Source: Verrucomicrobiota bacterium (GTDB taxonomy: Bacteria; Verrucomicrobiota; Verrucomicrobiia; Limisphaerales; SXQI01). Taken from it: DNA of 7,843 nucleotides. A program made the translations under genes and the position numbers. The stretch spans positions 1-7,843 of the forward strand of contig WBXJ01000137.1 of the NCBI GenBank assembly GCA_008933045.1, read 5' to 3'. This document shows positions 1 to 7,608 of the stretch, one piece after another; position 1 is the first letter of the stretch; each line of letters starts with the position of its first letter. The notes beneath the pieces were generated by a model. That model did no database searches, was not told where the DNA came from, and saw nothing but the letters and a program-made list of their open reading frames with translations.

Positions 1-6
1 AATAAG

Positions 7-2154
7 ATGTTTCAAGCCTTCGATGTCGCCGCCTTCCGCTGGATCAACCATGGGTGGAGTAATCCAGTCTTTGATGTGGTTTTCCCATTTTTTAATGGGG
101 GTCGATTTTTTATTCCCATGCTCGTGCTTGCGGGCGTGTTTTTGATTTGGAAAGGCGGGCGAAAAGCTAGGGCATATCTGATTTGCCTGATCGTTGCTAT
201 CAGTATTACCGATGGGGTTGTTTGTAACGGACTGAAGAAAACAATCGGTCGTCCACGGCCGTTTTCTACACTGGAAAACGTCAACCTTCTGGCGGGAAAG
301 GGTCCAAGTGCCAGTATGCCTTCTTCGCATGCGGGTAATTGGGCTGCGGGGTTAGCGGTCACATTCCTCTTTTATCGAAGGAGTTGGCGTTTTATGGCAC
401 CATTGGCTGCTACCGTGGGGGTTGCACGGATCTATAGTGGTGTTCACTATCCCTCGGATGTCCTAGTTGGATGGGGTTTGGGGTTGGCGGTAGGGTGGGG
501 GACAGTCCTCGGTGCGCAACGCATCTGGCGAACTCTTATCGCGCGGTTGTTTTCTCACACCGATACGTACTGGCCGGATCTCTTGAATCCCCCTTCGTCG
601 CAGCAATCTGCGGATGGTTCACGTCCTGAACCCGATTGGTTCCGGCTTGGACTCGTATTTATTCTTGTTTTGCTCCTCGGTCGTTTGATCTACATCGGAT
701 CCGGTATCATCGAATTAAGCGAGGACGAGGCTTACCAGTGGATGTGGTCGAAGCATCCGGCACTGTCCTACTTTAGGAAGCCCCCGTTGATCGCTTACAC
801 CCAGTGGTTAGGCCGCAGTTTATGGGGTGATCGTGAGTTTGCCGTGCGTTTTTTTGGTCCCATCTGTGCTGCGGGGGTTTCTTGGTTGGCTTTGTTGTGG
901 TTGGTTCGGGAAGGAAAAGCCAAGGTGGGCTTTATCGTGCTGCTGGTGATTACGGCCACGCCGATCTTTGCGGCGGGAGCCACGCTCATGACTGTTGATT
1001 CGATCTCAGTGCTTTTTTGGACGGCGGCGATGTTCGCGGGTTATCAGGCCATTCGGAGGGAGTCACTCAGTTGGTGGGTCTGGACTGGGCTCGCTCTCGC
1101 GTTGAGTTGCTTGAGCAAACAGACAGGACTGTTTCAGCTCATTAGTTTTGTTCTGGTATTTTTCACTTGGTCGCAAGCCCGTCGCCAATTACGAACCGCA
1201 GGGCCATGGCTGGCTTTAGGTATCAGTCTGTTGGCATTGGTTCCTGTGTTAGTATGGAACCAACAACATGGCTGGATCACTTTGGAACATCTTCAAAACC
1301 GAGCAGGGTTGAGTGCTCGTTGGGAGCCCACATTGCGGTATTTACTGAGGTTAACAGGTGAAGAGTTTGGTTTATTGAATCCTATATTTTTCGCGGGTTT
1401 AATCTTGGCGGCTATCAGATTCCTACGTAAGGGATCGGGTTCAACCGAGCTCGAAAGATTTTTCTTTTGGATGGGGGCACCTCTTTTCGTTGGATATTTT
1501 GCTTACTCCTTGCGAGCACTCGTCCTACCCAACTGGATCGCGCCTTCGGTACTCCCGCTGTTGATTTGGATGGTGTTGGTCTTGAGTCGCCAGCCGGATT
1601 GGCGTCGTTGGATTGTGTGGGGAAAAGTGGGGTTGGTATTGGGGTTTGTGGCGATGGTGTGCGTGCATGATACTCGGCTCATCAATCGAGCCACGGGTCT
1701 GAGCTTGCCGACAAAGTCAGATCCACACACGCGGGTGCGTGGTTGGAAATCTCTCGCTGAAATTGTGAATTCGGAAGTGCAGAAAATATCGACCGAAGGC
1801 AAAGGTGTTTTTGTCCTTGCTGATCACTATGGATTGACGAGTTTACTGACGTTTTATATCCCTGAAGCTCGAGCGAATGTGCCTGAGAAGAGAATGGTCT
1901 TTTATCCTTGGACCGCCCACGCCGAGAATCAGTATTATTTTTGGGAGAGTTACACCGGTCGCGTCGGACACACGGCAATTTACGTGCAGCAGGTGCGAAA
2001 ATCCAAAGTTCCTTCCCCTATTCCCGAGCATTTAGCCCGACAGTTCGAGTCGATTGAGGAACTGGGCGTGCGTCAGGTTCGCTTCAAGGATCAAGTGATC
2101 CGCGAAGTGCAACTGTTCGCGTGCCGAGGTCTGAAGCCACAGTCAAAGTGGTAA
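7..2154 (+). CDS. PAP2 lipid phosphatase fused to GT39/ArnT-like membrane glycosyltransferase
   Basis: Predicted 715-residue inner-membrane protein with two enzymatic domains. Residues ~1-170 are a PAP2 phosphatase with all three motifs: K77-x6-R84-P85, PSSH at 105-108, and R141-x5-H147-x3-D151 (Ala140 replaces the usual Ser). Residues ~210-555 are a multi-spanning PMT_2/GT39 domain with the acidic pair D240-E241 in its first outer loop, K258-P-P, and the family-like LLNPIFF (456-462) and LPNW (507-510) segments. Residues ~555-715 form a soluble tail with the RVRGW segment (576-580) often seen in these enzymes. The hydrophilic linker (~182-210, rich in P, S and Q) and the basic stretch before it (R172, R175, R180) suggest a cytoplasmic junction, which would put both active sites in the periplasm. 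The known family roles are dephosphorylation of lipid phosphates and transfer of a sugar from a polyprenyl phosphate; donor and acceptor here are unknown. The frame is open to the window edge, so the ATG at 7 is preferred only because the N-terminus fits PAP2 proteins. Confidence 0.9.
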   Translation: MFQAFDVAAFRWINHGWSNPVFDVVFPFFNGGRFFIPMLVLAGVFLIWKGGRKARAYLICLIVAISITDGVVCNGLKKTIGRPRPFSTLENVNLLAGKGPSASMPSSHAGNWAAGLAVTFLFYRRSWRFMAPLAATVGVARIYSGVHYPSDVLVGWGLGLAVGWGTVLGAQRIWRTLIARLFSHTDTYWPDLLNPPSSQQSADGSRPEPDWFRLGLVFILVLLLGRLIYIGSGIIELSEDEAYQWMWSKHPALSYFRKPPLIAYTQWLGRSLWGDREFAVRFFGPICAAGVSWLALLWLVREGKAKVGFIVLLVITATPIFAAGATLMTVDSISVLFWTAAMFAGYQAIRRESLSWWVWTGLALALSCLSKQTGLFQLISFVLVFFTWSQARRQLRTAGPWLALGISLLALVPVLVWNQQHGWITLEHLQNRAGLSARWEPTLRYLLRLTGEEFGLLNPIFFAGLILAAIRFLRKGSGSTELERFFFWMGAPLFVGYFAYSLRALVLPNWIAPSVLPLLIWMVLVLSRQPDWRRWIVWGKVGLVLGFVAMVCVHDTRLINRATGLSLPTKSDPHTRVRGWKSLAEIVNSEVQKISTEGKGVFVLADHYGLTSLLTFYIPEARANVPEKRMVFYPWTAHAENQYYFWESYTGRVGHTAIYVQQVRKSKVPSPIPEHLARQFESIEELGVRQVRFKDQVIREVQLFACRGLKPQSKW

Positions 2155-2157
2155 TCA
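2152..2157. other. Abutting stop codons of convergent genes
   Basis: The plus-strand gene ends with TAA at 2152-2154. The minus-strand LAB_N gene ends with TGA, read from TCA at 2155-2157, so no base separates the two coding regions. No hairpin with a T-run is visible on either side. Any transcription terminator must lie inside the opposing gene, or the transcripts overlap as antisense tails. Confidence 0.95.
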
Positions 2158-2466
2158 ACGAACCACGTCAACTTTCTTAGAGGAATTCAAATCCAAATAA
2201 AGATTGTACCCCGCCACGACACAGGGGAACAAATTGGAAAGCACGCCGACGGAATCGTTCTTTCCAAACGTAAAATATGACAGGAGGAGCAGGCTGCCTA
2301 GGATGCTCATGTACCAAAAAATGCGAGGGAGAGTAGGCCGACCGTTGGCACGAGAAGCATACAGTTGCACGAACCAACGACCGGAGAAGAGAGCTACGCC
2401 GAGGTATCCGACGATTTTCCAAGGGGTCACGCCGATGTTACCTATGTTGAAAAGAACTTGGTCCAT
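2155..2466 (-). CDS. LAB_N (lipid A biosynthesis N-terminal) domain membrane protein
   Basis: A 103-residue hydrophobic protein that matches the stand-alone LAB_N family along its whole length. The family hallmarks are visible: the GRWFVQLYASR segment at 29-39 (family form close to sRFlvQWiaSE), P47, FWYMSILGSLLLLSY at 50-64, and NLYLDL at 88-93. About three membrane helices are predicted, near 14-32, 49-67 and 72-92. The name comes from a domain also found fused to some lipid A disaccharide synthases, but small proteins like this lack the catalytic LpxB domain. They usually neighbour DPM1/ArnC-like and ArnT-like glycosyltransferases, suggesting a role in lipid-linked sugar handling; this is family context, not a proven activity. 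It lies 42 bases downstream of the phosphoesterase gene on the same strand, so it is probably last in that operon, and converges on the PAP2-GT39 gene. No Shine-Dalgarno site precedes the ATG. Confidence 0.88.
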   Translation of the reverse strand: MDQVLFNIGNIGVTPWKIVGYLGVALFSGRWFVQLYASRANGRPTLPRIFWYMSILGSLLLLSYFTFGKNDSVGVLSNLFPCVVAGYNLYLDLNSSKKVDVVR

Positions 2467-2490
2467 AAAATGTTGAACGGTGTGATCTTT

Positions 2491-2504
2491 AAATTTGAAA
2501 ATTT
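2491..2504. repeat. A/T-only inverted repeat between phosphoesterase and LAB_N genes
   Basis: Two AAATTT units separated by GA lie in the 42-base gap between the phosphoesterase stop and the LAB_N start. Each unit is self-complementary. The 2-base spacing is too short for a stable RNA loop and no G/C stem or T-run follows, so this is not a convincing terminator. It may be no more than an A/T-rich spacer. Confidence 0.35.
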
Positions 2505-2508
2505 GGAA

Positions 2509-5085
2509 TCAATCGTCCCAATCAGTTTTTGTTGGAAATACGAAAGCAGCACGTGTTGGGGCGGGCATGGGATTGTTTTCACCTTTGATGCTATGCCAAA
2601 TAATGCGATTTAAAACGAGGTCATCGGCAGCATCCTCACGAGTAAAATTCATTTTGCGTGATTGTTCAGAGCCGTAAGCACTGCGTAGATTTCGTTCGTT
2701 CAAGTTCACCGTAACTGGGCGGACAGTATAGGGTCGAAGGTCAGGCTGCGCCTGAAAGGAAGCGATCATGGGATTGGCGAGCGCATCGAACTGGGACATC
2801 GGTTGGAGTCCTAGGATCAATTCCATGGTGCGGAGCATGCTTGAGGTGGTGTAGATGGTTGAATCGACGCTTTGCCTGCGGATGTAAGGGCTGATGGCAA
2901 AGGCGATGGTGCGATGCGCATCGATGTGGTCCGAGCCGTTCTGGGCGTCATCTTCCACCACAAAAATTGCTGACTGGCTCCAAAACTTGGAATGCGATAT
3001 CGCCTCCACCACCTGACCGAATGCGAGGTCATTGTCAGCAAGCGCTGCAAACGGAGTTGGCAGGCCGGGGGAAGTTCCCGAGGTGTGGTCGTTGGGGAGT
3101 CGAATTATATTGAGTCGAGGCATGCCCCCCGACTGCTCATATCTGCGAAGCTCGGAGATGAATCGGGCCGCCCTTTTCACATCCGGATAGGTCATGTCGA
3201 AGCTCCTAAAAAATGGATCAAAATGACCTTGCAACGCCTTGATGCGAGTGGTGCCCGGGGCGTCTTGCGATTTGGCGTTGGAGATAAATTCACCATAGCT
3301 GCGGTAAGAAACACCCGCTGCCTTAGCTCTGTCCCAAAGGTAACCTCCTGCGGGTGTGGCGATGGGGAAATTACCTTCGCTAGGGTAGGGGTATTTCTTT
3401 CGTGAATTATGCCCGTAGCTCAGCGGCCAGGATTTTTCGATAAAGTCTGTAGCATACGCACCCATTGTCCATTCATGACCATCCGCTGAAACTTCACTTT
3501 CGACATAAAAATTATCGAGTAACACAAAATCTCGAGCGATGGCGTGGTGGTTTGGTGTGATTTTTTCAGGGAACAAGCAAAGCGAAGGATCACCCAGACC
3601 TTGCGGGAGATCACCGAGAACTTGGTCGTAGGTTCGATTTTCTTTGATGATGTAAAATACGTATTTGATGGGAGAATTTGAACTCAACACGTTCCTGAGT
3701 TCGGGAGATACTTTTGCGACTGAATCTCTGGAGGGAAGGCAGAGCAGGGCCTCGGCGGTGTAACGTTTGAGTAAAGTTTCCAGATTATTACCTTTGGGCA
3801 GATCGATAATACTCACCGTACCCTGCATCAGTCCTCCGATGTATTCGCGCACCGTTTCGGCGGGACCCTTTGGTCCGGGTTTCGGTCCGTGGCGATTGGC
3901 TTTTGGGACTAGGCCCTTGCCGTTGACCACGAGTAAATGGGCACCATCGGGAGTGACGCGAACGCTAGTGGGGTACCACCCTACGGGGATAAAACCGAGC
4001 GATCTGCTTTGGCGAGGTGTGGAGATATCGAACACCGCAACGGTATTGATATTCGCATTGGCCACGTAAAGGTGACGGTTATCTGGAGAGAGAGCGAGGC
4101 TGTTGGGGGTATTGCCTGGAGGCGAACCTGGAAGCAGTTCTGCTAGCAAAGTTTCCACAGTGTTGCCCGTGGCGGTTTCGATCACGGTGACGGTGTTGCG
4201 GTTGGCGTTTGCCACGTAAAGGAATCGACCTGCCTGATCGAGCACCATTTCGTTTGGATGATCCTCCGTAGACCAACTCGCGAGGCGTTCGCCTGATTTC
4301 GAATCCAAGACTGCGATTTGACTTTGGGCCCAGAGGGACACGTAAACGCGGTGGCGCGGTTCATCCAGAACGCAGGTGTATGGAAAAGGATCTTTGCTGA
4401 AATCTTGTTCCGCTGCGGCTTCAGCACGTTTGCGAATGGATGCCTCATCAAGGGTGCTCGGGGCGACACCCTGGCTTGGTTGCTGATGCGATGTGCCGAG
4501 TAGAAAATCTTTCACCTGTCCCGTCGCGACATCTACTCGGGTGACTTGTTGTCCCCAGACGTTCGCAACGAATAACGTCTTGCCATCGCGTGAGACTGCG
4601 AGACCCGCCGGAATGCCGCGCTCCTTGACATCACGTAAGGGGAAGGATCTGACCCATTCCGGCGTGCGGTTTTTAAAGGAGAATTCATGAACTACTTCCT
4701 CGCTCGCTCCACTTGCATAAAGTCGATCTCCATTCGCAGAGAATGCGAGGCCATAGAACGTTTCCTCGATCGGCGTTCGTGCGACCAGCTTTTTAGTCTT
4801 CCAATCGACCACGATGATTTCGTGTTGTCCGTAGCCAGAATGAAGAATTGCAGCCAGCGGCAACCGTGGGTGCAAGGCCATGTTCACTGGAAAATCGCCA
4901 AGCGGGATTTGCTTGCCAACGGGTCGTAACGACCAGCCGTTGGGAAGCAGGATTGATCCGTCTGGTTTGGGCCCCGGGAGCACCACGGGCATCTGTCGCG
5001 TGGCGTTGGTAGTTTCTGCTACCAATGCCCCGGAGCTGCCGAAAAGTAGCAACGCTTGGACGATCAGTAAGAATCTGATTTTCAT
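2509..5085 (-). CDS. Secreted YVTN beta-propeller / phosphoesterase (PF04185-type) fusion
   Basis: An 858-residue exported protein. Residues 1-23 look like a Sec signal peptide (K2, R4, hydrophobic 5-15, likely cleavage after A23 in ALVA-ET). Residues ~50-430 form a beta-propeller with YVTN-type blades, clearest at 171-189 (LFVAN), 289-303 (LYVANANRNTVTV) and 339-353 (LYVANANINTVAV). Residues ~472-790 are an alkaline-phosphatase-superfamily phosphoesterase related to phospholipase C/acid phosphatase. Its motifs are ENRTYD (482-487), ADGHEWT (534-540), NDHT (666-669 with P664 before it) and EDDAQNGSDHIDAHR (711-725), giving the D, E and H residues expected for metal binding. All motifs look intact. 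The family hydrolyses phosphate esters, but the substrate here is unknown. A Lys/Pro/Gly-rich loop (395-408) interrupts the propeller. The ATG overlaps the dehydrogenase stop by 4 bases (ATGA), and no Shine-Dalgarno site is visible, so translational coupling is likely. Confidence 0.9.
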   Translation of the reverse strand: MKIRFLLIVQALLLFGSSGALVAETTNATRQMPVVLPGPKPDGSILLPNGWSLRPVGKQIPLGDFPVNMALHPRLPLAAILHSGYGQHEIIVVDWKTKKLVARTPIEETFYGLAFSANGDRLYASGASEEVVHEFSFKNRTPEWVRSFPLRDVKERGIPAGLAVSRDGKTLFVANVWGQQVTRVDVATGQVKDFLLGTSHQQPSQGVAPSTLDEASIRKRAEAAAEQDFSKDPFPYTCVLDEPRHRVYVSLWAQSQIAVLDSKSGERLASWSTEDHPNEMVLDQAGRFLYVANANRNTVTVIETATGNTVETLLAELLPGSPPGNTPNSLALSPDNRHLYVANANINTVAVFDISTPRQSRSLGFIPVGWYPTSVRVTPDGAHLLVVNGKGLVPKANRHGPKPGPKGPAETVREYIGGLMQGTVSIIDLPKGNNLETLLKRYTAEALLCLPSRDSVAKVSPELRNVLSSNSPIKYVFYIIKENRTYDQVLGDLPQGLGDPSLCLFPEKITPNHHAIARDFVLLDNFYVESEVSADGHEWTMGAYATDFIEKSWPLSYGHNSRKKYPYPSEGNFPIATPAGGYLWDRAKAAGVSYRSYGEFISNAKSQDAPGTTRIKALQGHFDPFFRSFDMTYPDVKRAARFISELRRYEQSGGMPRLNIIRLPNDHTSGTSPGLPTPFAALADNDLAFGQVVEAISHSKFWSQSAIFVVEDDAQNGSDHIDAHRTIAFAISPYIRRQSVDSTIYTTSSMLRTMELILGLQPMSQFDALANPMIASFQAQPDLRPYTVRPVTVNLNERNLRSAYGSEQSRKMNFTREDAADDLVLNRIIWHSIKGENNPMPAPTRAAFVFPTKTDWDD

Positions 5086-6140
5086 GGTTGGGGATCCGAG
5101 TAGTTGATGGTTTCGATCGCTTTCGAAATTACCGATCGTTCCTCAGCTTCACAGATATGCACGGCTCGCCAACCGTCCTCTGGGGTGACGACGGATGGTG
5201 GTTGGCCGCTGCGGATCGAACTTACTAAATGGGAAAACTCACTCACATAGCCATCAATGCCAGATGGCTTAATGATTTGTGTCTGGCCGTTCTCACTGAC
5301 TTTGAGTGCCTCAGCACCGCGCGCGATATCATAGTCAGCAGTGGCGTTCTCAAAGTTCACGGTAAAGCCCATGTTAAACCCAAACCCTTTTGCCATCGCC
5401 CAGGAACCCTCGGCGTGGACAGCCGCGCCGTTTTGCACAACATACTGCGTTGTCACATGGTCAATCGCTCCAGAAAACTTCGTGTAACCTTGTGAGAAAA
5501 CTGCCATCGGTGGCCCGAAGCAATACTGCACAAAATCCGTGTCGTGGATATGGAGATCCAAGAGACCCCCACCCGATTTGGCACCCTCTCCGAAATGTTG
5601 ATGACCCCACGCAGGAGGTTCTGCGACACGCCTAAACCGAGCCGCAAGCACGCGACCATAACGGCCGTCAGCGATGGCGGATTTCAACCAAGCCCACTCG
5701 GGCCAGAAACGAATGCACATCGCGGGCATAAACATGCCTCGAGCGGTGCGAGAAGCCTCGACGATCCGTTTTGCTGCGGATGCAGTGCGAGCAAGCGGTT
5801 TCTCACAGATCACATGTTTACCTGACTGGAGCGCGGCGATCGCGAGGTCTGGATGTGTCCAAGTGGGCGCACAAATATCGATTACATCCACGTTTGGATC
5901 TTCAAGCATCGCATTAAAATCGCGGTAGGTCTGGACATTTGTCATGTCCAACTTCAACGGATCCTGTGCCCCGATATTCCCACTGACCTGAGAAAAGTCT
6001 CCATCCAGATGACGACCGCTTGGATTACAAAGTGCGGCTAGCTGAATGTCAGACGTCAGGTGGCGAAATGCCTTAATATGCGTGGACGCCATGAACCCTA
6101 GGCCGACGATTCCAACGCGCAGTGGAGGCAGTTGGTTCAT
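5082..6140 (-). CDS. Gfo/Idh/MocA family NAD(P)-dependent oxidoreductase
   Basis: A 352-residue cytoplasmic dehydrogenase. An N-terminal Rossmann fold is shown by G10-I-V-G13-L-G15 followed by H21. The family lysine motif EKPLA lies at 113-117, with K114 expected in the active site. The C-terminal domain carries the GGGLLDLHIHDTDF segment (190-203), where H199 and nearby acidic residues match the family's catalytic/substrate region. Length is typical. There is no Tat signal, unlike many planctomycete and verrucomicrobial paralogues, so it should act in the cytosol. Members oxidise or reduce hydroxyl groups on sugars, inositols and glycosides; the substrate cannot be read from sequence. Both ends overlap neighbours by ATGA: its start lies in the TIM-barrel gene's stop, and its stop in the phosphoesterase start. 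This argues for co-translation, and with the TIM-barrel protein it makes a common pairing in sugar or cyclitol catabolism. Confidence 0.92.
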   Translation of the reverse strand: MNQLPPLRVGIVGLGFMASTHIKAFRHLTSDIQLAALCNPSGRHLDGDFSQVSGNIGAQDPLKLDMTNVQTYRDFNAMLEDPNVDVIDICAPTWTHPDLAIAALQSGKHVICEKPLARTASAAKRIVEASRTARGMFMPAMCIRFWPEWAWLKSAIADGRYGRVLAARFRRVAEPPAWGHQHFGEGAKSGGGLLDLHIHDTDFVQYCFGPPMAVFSQGYTKFSGAIDHVTTQYVVQNGAAVHAEGSWAMAKGFGFNMGFTVNFENATADYDIARGAEALKVSENGQTQIIKPSGIDGYVSEFSHLVSSIRSGQPPSVVTPEDGWRAVHICEAEERSVISKAIETINYSDPQP

Positions 6141-6961
6141 AAGTTTTTCACGTAATCTCGGGCCGTGCGAATATCAGCTACTCGTTGCGATCCTGCTTCC
6201 CGTTCGATAAAGCACCAACCTTCAAAACCGACTTGGTCGAGCGTTTGATAAAATGCTTTCCAGTCAACTTGTCCGGTGCCCACGACGACTTCCTCACCCC
6301 ACGTTCCTGGGAGTTTTGTTTTGGTTGCGTCCTTAATATGGGTCTGTCGCAGCCATGGAGCTAGCGTCTTGAGGGCGGCAATAGGATCGCCTTTGTCGTA
6401 AAGGATCAGATTGGCTGGATCAAAATTAATAAACACATTCTTGCGATTGAGTTCAGTCAGGAAAGCACTCAGGGTTGTCGCATCCTCTTGCCCGGTTTCA
6501 AAGGCGATTTCGAGATCGTTCTCTCCATAAAAATCGGCGATGCGAGCTAAGCGCTCCACCAATTTGGAGAAGGCCGGATCGGTTTCGTCGTGCGGCAGAA
6601 ACCCAGCATGAAACATGACGAGCTTTATCCCTAGACTTCGGGCTAACAACGCGTTCGTCTGTATGTTGCGCCAGTTCGCGTTCCAATGCTCATCGGGGAC
6701 GACTCCACCCGTGCGTCGGATTGAATCTAATGTGGTGTAATCTTCGCCGATTGTGCCGAACATCGCAGAGATATTTTGAACGCCTGCCCGGGCTGATTCG
6801 GTTGCGTAATTCTTCCACAATGGATTCTCACGGATTGGGTCGAGAGCGATGATAATACTATTCAGGCCGATCGCTTCAAGATCACGAAAGAGGTCCGCCG
6901 GTGTTTGAGGTTGAAGCGACCAACTGCACACACCGAGGCGAGAGTTTAATTTGTTATTCAT
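6137..6961 (-). CDS. Sugar phosphate isomerase/epimerase-like TIM-barrel protein (xylose isomerase-like)
   Basis: A 274-residue protein of the AP-endonuclease-2/xylose isomerase-like TIM-barrel superfamily, complete in length. The metal-site carboxylates and histidines fall in their usual strand ends: E155 in IAFETG, D181 in NFDPAN, H208 in THIKD and E253 in FIEREAG, with H118 in MFHAG as a further candidate. The N-terminus (LGVCSWSLQ, 9-17) is typical of the family, and there is no signal peptide, so it should be cytoplasmic. Relatives isomerise, epimerise or dehydrate sugars, keto-sugars and inosose; which reaction applies is not visible. The start is well bounded: an in-frame TAG lies four codons upstream and only the ATG at 6961 fits. 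No Shine-Dalgarno site is present. It begins 30 bases after the flavin reductase and overlaps the dehydrogenase gene by ATGA. Confidence 0.9.
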   Translation of the reverse strand: MNNKLNSRLGVCSWSLQPQTPADLFRDLEAIGLNSIIIALDPIRENPLWKNYATESARAGVQNISAMFGTIGEDYTTLDSIRRTGGVVPDEHWNANWRNIQTNALLARSLGIKLVMFHAGFLPHDETDPAFSKLVERLARIADFYGENDLEIAFETGQEDATTLSAFLTELNRKNVFINFDPANLILYDKGDPIAALKTLAPWLRQTHIKDATKTKLPGTWGEEVVVGTGQVDWKAFYQTLDQVGFEGWCFIEREAGSQRVADIRTARDYVKNL

Positions 6962-6991
6962 AGGGATGGTCTACCGGTTAGCATGGACTGT

Positions 6992-7546
6992 TCAGGTCGT
7001 TAATGAAACTTCACTCAATTTCTCCACGAATTTCACGAAGGCTGCGGCCTGCTTATTTAACCTCCCCAAAATTTCCGTATCCTTCAGGCGTCCGCTGGCG
7101 TCGAGAAGACTATTGATATTTGGAAGAAAAACTCGATCAGGAAAAATGTAAGCATTTCGATACCCGAAAATTTGCTGCAACTGTTCGACCGGTTGAAGGG
7201 CACCCCAGCGACTCGCGCTCAACCCAACAAAACAGACAGGGCGGTTCGCAAAACTCTCTGGAAATTTTAGCATGTCGATGAAGTATTTTAGCACTCCGGA
7301 CATGCTGCCGTTGTATTCGGGGGTGACGATAATCAATCCCTCGGCAGCGAGAACTGCATCGCTAAATGGTTGAAAAGAGTCGGGCTTTGTGGTGTAAGAA
7401 ATCGGGTCAAAGATTTCGGCAGGAAGATGGGCCAAATCGAGAATTCTCAGGGGAATCCCAAGGGTTCTATAAATATCCTCCAGATGCAGAGCAACCTTGC
7501 GAGTGTTTGACCCCGGTCGGTTGGTGCCTATGATCAAGGTAAGCAT
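6992..7546 (-). CDS. NADPH-dependent FMN reductase (flavodoxin-like fold)
   Basis: A 184-residue flavoprotein of the NADPH-dependent FMN reductase/azoreductase family. The FMN phosphate loop is GTNRPGSNTRK (7-17). The second flavin segment is TPEYNGSMSGVLKYFIDML (75-93), with the conserved PEYN, and a third conserved stretch runs from 108 to 124 (GLSASRWGALQPVEQLQ). Length is normal and the fold appears complete. It would reduce FMN, quinones or similar acceptors with NAD(P)H in the cytoplasm. Its exact role is open: it could supply reduced flavin, protect against quinone stress, or serve redox balance for the sugar genes downstream. It is first in the leftward operon. The start is firm because an in-frame TGA lies two codons before the ATG. 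GAGGG directly touches the ATG, too close to act as a normal ribosome binding site. Confidence 0.9.
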   Translation of the reverse strand: MLTLIIGTNRPGSNTRKVALHLEDIYRTLGIPLRILDLAHLPAEIFDPISYTTKPDSFQPFSDAVLAAEGLIIVTPEYNGSMSGVLKYFIDMLKFPESFANRPVCFVGLSASRWGALQPVEQLQQIFGYRNAYIFPDRVFLPNINSLLDASGRLKDTEILGRLNKQAAAFVKFVEKLSEVSLTT

Positions 7547-7567
7547 CCCTCAAGATTACGGTTGGTT

Positions 7568-7580
7568 TGCCGAGTCAGCA
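7568..7580. repeat. 13-bp direct repeat, copy 1
   Basis: TGCCGAGTCAGCA occurs here and again at 7771-7783, inside the start of the exported-protein gene, 203 bases apart. The second copy encodes part of the signal-peptide cleavage region (AESA). The identity is exact but short, so it may be chance. Confidence 0.3.
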
Positions 7581-7608
7581 ATCAACTTTTGGTTCTTGCT
7601 GCGACATG

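Larger units (their letters stand above)
2155..7546 (-). other. Predicted five-gene operon
   Basis: Five same-strand genes follow each other with spacings of 30, -4, -4 and 42 bases: flavin reductase, TIM-barrel isomerase, Gfo/Idh/MocA dehydrogenase, secreted propeller/phosphoesterase and LAB_N. No terminator-like hairpin is visible in the short gaps. The natural place for the promoter is the divergent intergenic region at 7547-7675. Membership of LAB_N is the least certain, because its known associations are with lipid-linked glycosyltransferases rather than sugar dehydrogenases. Confidence 0.7.

Noticed and set aside
12..362. Minus-strand 116-codon open frame
   Set aside because: It is fully opposite the PAP2 domain, whose motifs are intact in the plus frame. 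The product is low-complexity and unrecognisable.
2992..3405. Plus-strand 137-codon open frame
   Set aside because: It is antisense to the phosphoesterase catalytic domain with its conserved NDHT and EDD motifs. The product has no domain or signal and is best explained as a shadow frame.
4674..4929. Plus-strand 80-codon frame with a textbook AAAGGAG site 6 bases before its ATG at 4687
   Set aside because: It lies antisense inside the propeller region of the phosphoesterase gene, whose protein is clearly real there. Its product has no recognisable features, and the neighbouring true genes do not use Shine-Dalgarno sites, so the match is fortuitous.
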